The notes below the pieces were generated by a model, which was given only the letters and a program-made list of their open reading frames with translations, was not told where the DNA came from and did no database searches. DNA of 64,000 bases from Bursaphelenchus xylophilus (Eukaryota; Nematoda; Chromadorea; Rhabditida; Aphelenchoididae): assembly GCA_904066235.2 (NCBI GenBank), contig CAJFCV020000003.1:8804001-8868000 (forward strand). The letters are read 5' to 3'. A program made the translations under genes and the position numbers. How positions within the stretch are numbered: the stretch's first letter is position 1; each line of letters starts with the position of its first letter. Below are positions 1 through 12,000 of the stretch, in pieces.

Positions 1-3000
1 CTGGAGTACGGCCAACAATACACCAGCGACGTAGGCTTGATTGTTTGCAGTGTGTTGTTGTGACGCTTGAATTAATTGCAGCTAATCTATGAACTAAAAT
101 CCGGCGACTGGACCTCACACGGCAGTCCGCTTTTCTTCATTCTTGTCGAGGCCGGTTAGTTGGTCCTAACTGACTAAACGTATACCGTGTTTGCAGAGGG
201 TCAAGACGATATCATCCCATCGGGCGAGGGATCCCAAACCGAAGCTCAAGCTCCAGCTCAAGACTTGTCGGTTGCCGACACCAAAATCCAAGATCTTGGC
301 GCTAAAATCAGCGTTGCTTGGTCTGTGAAAGGAGATCAAAGCAAGGTCCGTGCCTATCAAGTGGAACAGAAACCCGAGAAAGAAGAGGAATGGAAGCCAT
401 TTGGAAACTACGTGCCGGCTTCGGAATCTCAGACCATCTACAAGCAACTGATTGACCGGTCGGCTCTGTTGTCAAGCAATGCTGAGTTGAGAGTTCGAGC
501 GATTGGCGCAAACGCTGAATCCCTCGTGTTGTCAGCTCCTCAATTGCTCAGCAATAAGTGCGAGAGTAAGCTACAGGATGCATTTACATAACCTTTGATC
601 TTGTTTCTAGGGATTCAAAAAACTCCAGAGAATGTTTTGCTTACCGTTGAGACCGCCAAAAGCATCAAGATCAGATGGGATTACCCCGCCGATTCCGGTG
701 ACTGTGGTCTTTACTTTGTGATCAGCGGAATGATCGATAACGGATCCATCCAACAGACTGTTAACGGAAAGACTCGCGAACTTTTCCTCGAAGTCCAGAA
801 CCCAAGTAGCGTTGAGTTGAAGGTCAGCGCCGCCAATAAGATTGGCCCTGGGCCTGCTACCGAGTTTCTCAGAATAGGCGATGGTCCTCAGCCTCCACAT
901 CTTGATGGCCAACAGCAAGCAGCCGCGCCAACGAACGGCCATATCAGCCGAGGAGGTAAGGGAGTCCAGGCCGGTCATCTATGGCAGAGATATCCGTCTG
1001 GTTTTTGCTTATTATAATTTACCCAAGTTTTCGAATTTTCACCTTTGTTACTTTACCGTATGTTATTTGTACATCTTGTTGTTACCTCATTCTCGTATGT
1101 CCTGAGATCTTCAAATTTACTCTCTGAAGAAACCATTCATTTTGTCGATACAACAGGTTATTATCAAGTCACTAGCCGTCTTTTACATTGTAATTTCTTC
1201 AAATCGAAGGTCTTTGATAGGAACCCTGATAACCGCGAATCTTTTAAGCTCGAGGTGCTGGTGTTGTTAATACTGAATCTCATCATCGGGTCCGCCGTTC
1301 CATCTGCGATCCCCGTACGGACTTCTGGTGCCGCGAAGGCAGCAACTTCGACGGCAACCCCGACCACGCCAGAGGAGGTTTGTAGCGTGTTGTTGTTGTT
1401 GTGCTTCTCCGTGTGCTTTTCGTCTCCATCTCCTTTCCTCCCCCACTAACTCTTCCCGCCACCTTTTCCGTGTGTTGTTGTCGTTGTTGTTGTAAGCTAC
1501 TGTCCCTCAAAGTGCACACCGTTGTCGTGTCTTTTCCGATTGTCCGTCGTTCCGGCCAATTGCCTTTCTTCTTCCGTCTGTCCTTTTGTCCCTGTTATGC
1601 CGTGTTCCACTCGATGAAGAGAGCGCTTTCATTAACCATTCGATTGCTTCAGCCTTAGTGTCCACCCCGCACGTTTCGCAAGGCCGTGAAGGCGGCTTGA
1701 CCGTGCACTGGAAGAGCACCGGAAACGGGCGTGGAGTCTTTGGATACCGTGTTCTCTACAGATCCGACTCAACGGGATGGAATCCTTATGGGTAAGAGAG
1801 GGCTAGCCGATAAACTAACATCTTATCCCAACTCTAACATAATACTAAAAATTCTAGACAAATCGTGCCGTATGTCGGTGACAACGAAAGCTACAGCCAA
1901 GCTCTGACCAGTTTGGTTGTTGGCGGAAACTACAAAATCCAGATTCAAGCTCTCGACAGAAACTCTTACGTCCTCTTCACCAGTCCTGAAGTTTCTGCTC
2001 AATCAACTTGCCAACCACCATCTCGTCCTCCAAGTCATGTTACCGTGGATGCGCCAGATGCCAGACACGTTCGCTTGACCTGGGTTCAGCCTCCACAGAA
2101 CACCTGGAACTGTGGGGAAATCAGCTACGAGATTCAGGTCGATGAGCCAAGAATCTACGCCGAGCCAATCAAGGTCGAAGGCCGTCTTCTTAGCCATGTG
2201 TTCATGTCTCAACCCGGTCAACAATGGGTTGTCAGAGTTCGCACTGCCAACTCCGCCGGAGCTTCTCCTTGGTCGACGTCCGTCTCGACATCAGCATCGT
2301 CAAGTTCAGCCGATCTGATTGAAGGGCCTTTCGTCAGCACGACTGGCGGAGTGCCTCGAATCACATGGAAAGCCGTTCAGAATGCCCCGGATACCTTGGC
2401 CAACTTCCGCGTCGAATGGAAACCCCAAACTCAACCGACATGGAATATCCATCGTCAACAGGTACTTATATACGGAATTAATTTAAATCCGAATTTAGAT
2501 TCCTTACTCTGGCTGGCAACGACCATATGCTGTTGATCTTGCTGATTTGCCTCAAGGAAACTCTTACGAAGTTCGAGTCAAAGGCATTGACAACCGCGGA
2601 GTTGAGATTGTTGTCTCGCCTACGATTAGTGTACAGACAAGTCGGCAATGTTACCCACCAAGAAGACCTCCGACGAATGTTCTTGTCACTCCATTGGGTC
2701 CAAATCAAATCCGTCTTAGCTGGGAGGTAAGGAAATTTCTTGCGGAATCAATGGCATAATTTTAGCCCATCTCCGAAGCCGAGTGGAATTGTAATTCTCT
2801 GTGGTATGTGGTCAAGTACAGTAGTCCCGAAACTCAAGGCTACAAGAACGTCACGAACGGCGAAACATCCGTTGTCTTCGACTCCAAGCCATATACTCAA
2901 TGGCAATTTGAGGTCCAAGCCGCAAACTCGGCCGGTTCCTCTGGTTGGTCTCGTAACACCGCCTCCCAAACTCTAACAACTTCTCCTGGTGCTGTGTCGG

Positions 3001-6000
3001 ACGTCCAAGTCTACCCATCCCACGACTCTATCCAACTCAGTTGGAGGCCGCCACAGAATCCAAACGGTCAAATCGTCGGATACGAAGTGACGTACCAGCT
3101 CGTCAACAAGGGAATGTGTGAGAATTCGGCCGGCACCGTGCAAACAGTGATGAGTCAAGGTCCTACCTACAGAATCAGCGGATTGCAACCTCATTCCAAA
3201 TACCGAATCGGAGTTGCAGCCAGAACGAACATCGCTGGTGAACGAGTGACTCGAGAAGTCCAAACTGAGCCCTCGGTTCCAACTGCTGCTCCAGCCTACA
3301 TTCGTGTCGATACTGTGGGAGATACTAGTGCTGCCATCAGCTGGCATGCTCCCCCATGTGTCCATACGAATGGAGATATCTCCGAATACGAATACGAAGT
3401 CATCCCAGCCGATCGATATTCGGTTGATCAACGGTTCACTGATACGATTCGCACTACCAGAGTCGAACTTCACAATCTTCAGCCAGGAACCAAGTACAAG
3501 TTCAAGATCAGAGCCTATACTTCTCGAGGAGCCGGCCCGTGGTCTCCTGATGTTGTCTTCCAAACCTCTCTTCGAGGATCTTTGGTTGTTCCACCACCGG
3601 CTCAAGTCATCTCCACCGGACCAACTGATGCCCATCTTGTCTGGCAGACCACTCCTGGAACCGCCTCTTACTTCGACAAGTTCAAGTGTCAATATGCTCC
3701 AGCTGGAACTCAACAATATCAGCAGAGAACCTTCCCAGCCTACAGTCCTTGTGATACTGAATTGATTAGACGCCAGCAACTTCCACCAAGCACTCCATCT
3801 GCTCAAACTCATTGTGGTCGCATCGATAATCTCCAGCCTAATACTCCATATGACTTCCAAGTCTCGGCTAAGCCAAAGCAAGGCCCCTGGACCCCATGGA
3901 GTCCTCCGCAGAGAACTCAGCCCGTAGAAGGACCTGTCAAGATCTTGTCTTTGACCAAGACTGGTGGTTCAACTAGCAGTCTTCGTTTTGCTTGGACTGT
4001 CACTCAAAGCGATCTTCTTCGTTGCACTGCCTTCAGAATTACAGTCACTCCAAGAGATCGCTCAGAACCACCAAGAACCTTTACTGTTGATGGTCACACC
4101 TTCCAGTATCAAGTGGATGGACTTCGACCAAACACCGTTTATGCCGTCACCGTTGAAGCCAGCACAAACGCCCGTTACTACCCTGGTGTTACCGTCGACA
4201 TGAGCACTGATGCCGAGCAAATCTTCGGAGTCGATCAGCGACCAAGAATTATTGAAGAGAAATCTTCATCGATCACTTTGGGCTGGGATGTCTCATCCAG
4301 AATCAGATGCAGCAACTTCATCGTTGAATACAAGCTGGAGAACGGAGCCTGGCAGCAGTACGACCGTCGTGTGCCTTGCGATCATGGCCGTACCTCTTAC
4401 ACTTCAACTGTCCAGAACTTGCCCACCAACAGTGTCGTCGACTTCAGAGTTATTGCGATCTCCGACAGAAATCAGCCGACTACTCCAAGTCCAGAAGTCC
4501 GTGGTCATACCAAGTGTTCTGCTCCAGATCAGCCGCCACAAGCTGTTCGTGCCGATGCCCCATCAACCAATGAGGTCCGTGTTTCATGGGCTCGTCCAGC
4601 CAAGAATACCTGGAATTGTGATCAATTGAACATTGAGATCGGCTACAGAATTGGAGACGGCCCAGAACAGATTGTCCCAGTTTCCGGCGAAAGAACTGAC
4701 TACACTTTCCCATCCGAGCCAAACACCAGATGGACAATTCGAGTAAGATCGAGCAATCAGGTCGGCCACAGTCCATGGAGCGCACCTCAGACAGTCACCA
4801 CTCGTCAAGGAGCTCCCGGAGCCGTCATGAACCTACGATTGACACCAAAGAGTCCAAATGAAATCTTTGTCCAATGGTCTCCTCCATCTCAATCCCATGG
4901 CTCCATTGTTGGATACGACATCAGTTACCGATTGAAACACCGTTTGGCTTGTCCAGATGAAGATCCAAGAGACACGAGCCGAGATTTCGTTACGATCTAC
5001 AACCACAAGGACCTGGATTACACTCTGACTGGTCTCCTGCCAAACTCCCTTTACGAGGTGAAAGTTCGCGCCAGAACCACAGAAGTTGGACCGGAAGAAA
5101 CCAAGGAAGCCGCTACCCTCCAGCAACCACCAAGTGCTCCTCCACTCAATCTGCAGTTGACTTATGCCCTTGAAAGATCGTTGAGTTTCCAATGGGAGCC
5201 AGTTGACTGTTCTCAACGCCACGGAGAGATCATCAACTACGAATACGAGATCCTTGGATTGGATGATTGGGCCAAATTGGAAAGACAGATTGCTAATACC
5301 ACCAACACTCAAGTTACAATCGATGGATTAACACCATTCACCAAATACGTGATGAGAGTCAAGGCCTACAACACCATTGGTGGAGGGCCGAACACCGAGA
5401 ATCTGGCAGTCATGACGACCAAGGCAAATGCCCCTCTTCCACCTCAAGATTTGGTTGTAACTCAAGAAGGAACTGATTTCTTTGTCATCTCTTGGCTTCC
5501 TCCTTATCCACCCTATGGACCTCACGATTCCTACAAGATAACCTACCAACTGTTGAGTGCCAATCAATGGGAGAATATTGAAGTCAGCACCAAAGATCCT
5601 CGTCTGGAATGCCCAAGCGTCACTCCTCGCTTCTGCTTCAATATTACTGGTTTGGACAGTGGTCAACAATACCGTGTGAAGGTGGCTGCCAGAATTGAAG
5701 GAGGAACTTATGGCCCATACAGTTCTGTCATCATTGCCAACACTCTCCAAGTTTTGCCTGATGCTCCACCCAGAATTGACTTGATCGCCAAAACCGATCA
5801 TTCTCTTCACATCAGGTGGACTCCACCTCATGATCCTCACAGCCAAATTATCCAATACAAGATTACTTACAAATCCTTGGGTGATCCGTATGCCAAGCCT
5901 CAAACAGTCATTGTTCCCCATCCAAAACTGGATCAACTACTCGATGGATTGACGCCAGATACGACCTACAACATCACATTGTCTGCGGGAACAAAGCGCG

Positions 6001-9000
6001 GATTTGGCCCAGAGATTTCAACTCGATACAAGACCGATGTGTTCAAGGTTCCGGCTGTTATCAACGCGCCTACTGTCACTCCAGACGGAGCCCATGCCTT
6101 GAACGTTGAATGGACTGGAGTTCACGACACTCAGAACAGAATTAACGGCTACATCATCGAATTCAGAAACAGTGACACGCCAGTTTGGCGAGAGAACCCT
6201 CAGATCGTTCGTCACGTCCCTGGAAAGTTGCAATACAATGGAAAGCTGACTGGTCTTGAGCCTGACACCCTGTACTTTGTCCGTATCAAAGTCGTGGACA
6301 CCAAGAACAACCCATCAGAAAGCAGTCCCGAAGCCCAAGGCCGTACTGGTTGTGCTGCTCCAAGGTCTCCTCCAAACAATATCAACATCAATTCGCCATC
6401 TCCTCTTCAAGTCCGCGTTAACTGGCAACCGCCAGCCAAGGACACCTGGTCTTGTTCCAGCATCAGATACAGAATTAAGTATACGAATGGCACTAGACCC
6501 GGAGAAGTTGTGGTTCCAGGCCTTGAGAATATCTTCGACTCCGCTCCAAACGCCCCATGGACCGTCCAAATCAGGACGGAAAATGATGCCGGAACTTCTG
6601 GATGGAGTGAACCATTGAAGATTAAGACTTCTGACGGTATCCCTGGTGCCGTCAGGGATTTGAATGCTACTCCAGAGGGTCCAAATACGGCCGTGGTTAC
6701 ATTCTTAGAGCCTGAAGAGCCAAATGGAGAGATCACAGGCTACACCATCGAATACCAGCTGAAATCGATTGGAGAATGCGGTGCTCGAAGTGAGAAGCCG
6801 ATCACAATCCATTCAAAGGACAAGAGAATCAACCTCGAGAATCTTCTTCCCGATTCCACTTATGAGGTCCGAGTTACAGCCCATACCACCAAGGCTGGTC
6901 CAAAATCTAAGCCGGTTCTTTTCACCACCGAAGAATCAGAGCCAACTGGGCAGCCACGAAACCTGAGGGTAACTTCCATTACTTCCTCAAGAGCAGAGCT
7001 TCTATGGAATGAAATTGAATGTGAGCTTCGTCACGGAAAGATCCTTGGATATGTCTATGAAGTGCAAGCCCTCAGCCCTTATGGCCAGAATGTCACCGAT
7101 CGTACGACCACTCACCGTGTCTCTCTTCAAGATCTGGCTCCATTTACTCAGTATCGCGCTCGAGTTCGAGGATTCAACAGCAAGGGAGAGGGTCCGTTCT
7201 CTGATTGGGTCAACTTCCAAACCAAACCTGCCGCTCCACCACCACCTACTGATCTGAGAGAGGAACAAGTCCTTGACCACGCTCTGGAGATCTCGTTCTT
7301 GCCACCCAGCCCACCAAATGGAATCCTCGACTTCTACAAGATTCGTCACACTCCAACAGGACGTTACAACTACAAAGAGGTCAGAGTTCCGGCTCATGAG
7401 CTGGTCTGCTCGGATGTGAACAAGAGGGATCGTTTGTGCTACAGAGTCTCCAAACTAGAGCCCGAGCAGGAATACGAAATCCAAGCTGCTGCTCACACAG
7501 AAGGCGGTGACTGGTCGGACTGGTCTGAACCTCTGAATACCAAGACCGAACAACAGAATATTCCTGTTCTCGAGACCGGCCTTGAGCTCGATCAGGTTCG
7601 ATCTACCAGCATCAGCGTCAAATGGAAGGGACTAGAACCTCATCTGGCTGAACATATTGTTGGATACATTCTTGAATACAAGTCCGAACTTGACGACGAA
7701 TGGCAAGAACACAACGGCGTCGTCAGACATCGTGCTCGTCAGAACGAATACAAGGCCACCGTTCGAAACCTCATTGAATCCACCGAATACTTTTTCAGAA
7801 TTCGTGTGGTGGGTAAAAATGACAAACGTGGCAACCCCAGCCCCGAACTCCGCGCTACAACCAAATGCGGCCGTCCGGAAGAGCCTCCAAGAAACGTGCA
7901 GATCCAATCAGTCGACTTTGAACATGTCAAGATCACTTGGGAACCACCAGAGGAAGAGACATGGAAGTGCGACCAAGTGGAGTTTGTCATCCAATATGCC
8001 AACACAACTTCTCAAGGCACCATCAACGTTCCCACTGACGCGCCATCTGAGCTGATCTTGGACACTTTGCCTGGCACCAAATGGGGAGTCAAGATGCAAA
8101 CCCAGACCATCGAAGAGGAGCCTCAGAAGAGTAAATGGAGTGACCGCGCTTCGTTGACCACCAAGTCTCCTCCAGATGAGATCTTCGTCCAGCTCGAACC
8201 CAAATCTCCAACACAAGAGGTACTGACTTGGGACGTTCCTGACGCCGACTGGCCTTATGGCGTCGATATCTCGTACAGACTCACCAAACTAGGAGGCTGT
8301 AACAAGGGAGAGTTTGTTGACGAAGAGCCAATCCTCCTCGAGAATGTTCAGGAGAAGACCGTTCTTCTGGACAATCTCCATCCAGGATCGGAATACGAAG
8401 TCACCGTTACTCCACGACTTCCACCTGGACTTGTTGGAGTGGTGAAGCCAAAGAAGACTGTCCGAAAGTTCAAGACCGAAGATGATAAGCCTGTTGGAGC
8501 TCCAAGAAATCTCCGTGTGGACAATCGCCAGGACACCAAGCTTGGGTTCTCATGGGAACCGCCAGAGTGCGCCGAACAGAACGGAGTCATTAGTCAATAT
8601 CAATACGAAATTGTTGGTCTTGATGAATGGAATAAGGGCGAGAAAGACGGAATCTCTCCTCGAACCAAGACCGAAGTCACCGACCTTCTACCCGGATCCC
8701 TCTACAGATTCAGGGTTCGAGCCTTCACCTCGCAAGGAGAAGGTCCATGGTCTGAGCCGGTTGATGCCCGCACCACTGGCTCTGAAATTGGTCCTCCAAG
8801 AGAGCTGACCACCGTCGGAACAAAGCCAACTTCGATCCAGATTACTTGGCTGCCACCTCATCCCGAACTCACCAAGATCATCGCCTACAAGGTCAAGTAC
8901 AGTCCAAGGGCCGATGACTCGCGTCCAGTTGAAGTCGAGCTCTCTGAGAATGAACTCAGCTGCTCTGGATACGAAAGCCCAATCTTGACCGGAGATTCCC

Positions 9001-12000
9001 TTTGCACAGATGTTACTGGACTCGAGCCTCAGACCACCTACAGGTTCTCGGTTCAAGCCCAAGCTGCCTCTGGAAACTGGGGACCTTGGTCGACGGAACA
9101 CTTCTCAACCACCAAGAAGGCCTTTGATGGTCCATTGGGAGGAAGTCTGGTACTCTTATCCAATGGCCATGACAACATCAAGGTCAGATGGACTCCTCCA
9201 GGTGTGATTGGAGATAACATCGAGAAGTATGATCTGACAATCTCTGTTGCCAGTGAATTGGACAAGAATCCCAAGAAATACTCGACCGGAGGCCAACAAA
9301 AAGAGTTCCACTTCAAGGGATTGGAGCCATCCACCTACTACAATGTTACTGTAACTGGTCGTGCTGGTCCAAAGAATCTCTGGTTCATTTCGAACAACTT
9401 CCCAACTACCGAGAAGGCGGAACACGCGTCGATTGTGAATATTGGCCCGGTTACCAACTTGAGAGTGATCGACAAGAGCGAGAACATGATTCATGCCGCG
9501 TGGGATCCTCCAGATATATTCGAGCCGGAATACAGAGACTTGTTGACTCACTACCGCGTCACCTTGACCCCTCTGGACACATACACCCTGCAACCTGGAG
9601 CATCGAAGAACTACACCGTTCCAGTACCTGGAACGACCATCCGGTTCACAGACCTTATTCCTGAGACCATCTATAACATCACAGTTCAAGGTGGAACCGA
9701 ACAAGGATACGGAGAACCGTTGTGGACAACCGAATCAACGTTGCCGGTCGGTGAGAATAATATTTTGAAGCTGAAGAGCCGAACTCCAACCACACTGACG
9801 GTCGAATGGGAACCTGTTTGGGGAACTACACACAGGGGATACATTGTAAGTTTATTCACAGTTACATCAAATTATCTTAACCTTTATGGAAATATTTTTT
9901 TCTTTTTCAGCTGACTGCCAAATCCCTCAAATCCGTATATCCACATGTTCGCATAAACACCATAAAGTCCTTCGAAATCAACGCCACGGCTACAGAATTT
10001 GTGATCAAAGGTCTTGAGCCATCGACCACTTACAACGTCACTCTTCAACTCAAGGACAACAACAAGGGTGCTTGGGGAGCCTGGTCAACAATGCCTCCGG
10101 GCTGGTTTGTACCCAAGAATCTGAGATATTGCGATGTCACCAACTACGCCGTCTCCATGAGCTGGCTTCCAGTTGAACTTGATCTGGCAACAGACTATCA
10201 AGTAAGATATGCCCATTTGAACAGCCCTCATTTGGTGTGGAATGAAGAGCCGGAGAAGCACAAAAAGTATTTGTTATGTCCTAAAGATCCTTGTGATCGG
10301 ATGTGCTATGTTGTGTTCAACTTGGAGCACCATCCAGACGAGTACGCCTTCCAAGTCAGAGCCAAGGTCGATGGAGTTTGGAACAGATGGAAGACGGCCT
10401 CCAAGATTGCTGTCTCGGAATCGCCAGAAGTGAAGGCCAACTGTTGTATTGTCCCACCACCATACATCGTCGAGAACATTGCTTCTCCCGGCACTTGGTG
10501 GGAGGTCCCAATTGCTCCAGCTGCCACTGAAAAGAATATCACGTAAGACATCGTAATTTTGACATGTAAAATTCTCAATTTCATCTCCGATTTACCTTTT
10601 AAATTTCGCTTTCAGTCGTTACTATGTGGTTGTCGATCAACGTGAGCCCGCTGGAGACACCAACTGGACCATGTTGACAGACAAGGTGACTGCCGACCGT
10701 CTGAAGATCCCATACTATGTGGCAGCCTCATTCAGCACGGAAACGCTGACTGCTCCAACAACAGTGAAGATCGGCGATGGCAAGGTTTATGGTGGATACA
10801 TCAACTACCCGCTGGTGAAAGGAAAGACCTATAATTACGAGATCTACACCAAATGGAGCATGAACGATGGACAACCGGTCATTGCTCGTCTTCGAGGTAG
10901 GTTTCCATGTTCTCTGCTCAGCCTCATTTACTCTCTAGAGCATTGAAAATCCCGGTTTAATCCGTCGCATCAAAGGCTGTTTTTGATCATCGTATTTTCG
11001 GATATTTTACAGCGCGGGTCAGTAAAAAAAGTACTCTCGACCTCAAAAATAAATAAAAAATAGGATCGTTGTCGGGGTCGGAACAAGCCCTTTGATTCGA
11101 CGTGTACGCGGCGAGAAAACTCTTTTGTGTTTCCATACCCTTAAGGGAATTGTTCCCCCACTAAGACGGGTTGGTGACAGCTCTAATTATTCAATTATTT
11201 TTTTGCCTACCGATCTCAAATGGATGTGTCGTTCTAGAGAATGCGATACCCAAACCGTAAGAGGGGTTTCTGACTTAATTTATACAAAACATCAAATTCA
11301 TTGGTCAAAAAAACGAATTTTTGGCAAAAATCGAACTTTTCACAACTTTCAGATGTAGACTCGGCCTTCAGTATCATCCCATGGAGAGGCATTTATCTCC
11401 TGGGCTTCCTGATTCTGATACTTTTCTTAATTTTGTGCATCTGTTGCTGCTGCAATTCGTAAGTTGGATGCAGTTCGAAAAATACGATTGCAGTCCGACT
11501 TTAAAACCCCGTATAACTTTTATAAACCCACTCTCCGATTCTTACGGTGATTAACAATTGTGTGACCGTAACCCATTTCAGAGACACCATTCCTGACCGC
11601 TGGATGGCCATGGTGGTGGATCCTGTTGTTCTTGTTGCTCCTCTTACTTCTCATTCTGTTGTGTTGTTTGTTGGCCTGGTGTTTGACCGCGTAAGAGTTT
11701 GCCGACCTTCTAATTGGCACCGTTTTAGCCAATAATCTATAAAAAATTTATTTAGGAGAAAGAGAAGAAGGGAGAGAAGATACGTCAATGGACAGCACAT
11801 GCCATTGCTGCATGATGTAAGCAATTCTTTTTTCAGTTTTGAGTTTAGATCCAATTTGTCAACTAATGCTCATTTTGAAGATATCAGCAAAATAAACTGA
11901 AAACATTTTATTTCCAGGAGAAGTACGAAGCCCGCCGCACCAACTTCGAGGATGGCTATCGTCATGGCTACAGTGAGGCCGGCCGTCTTGGATCGGGAAG

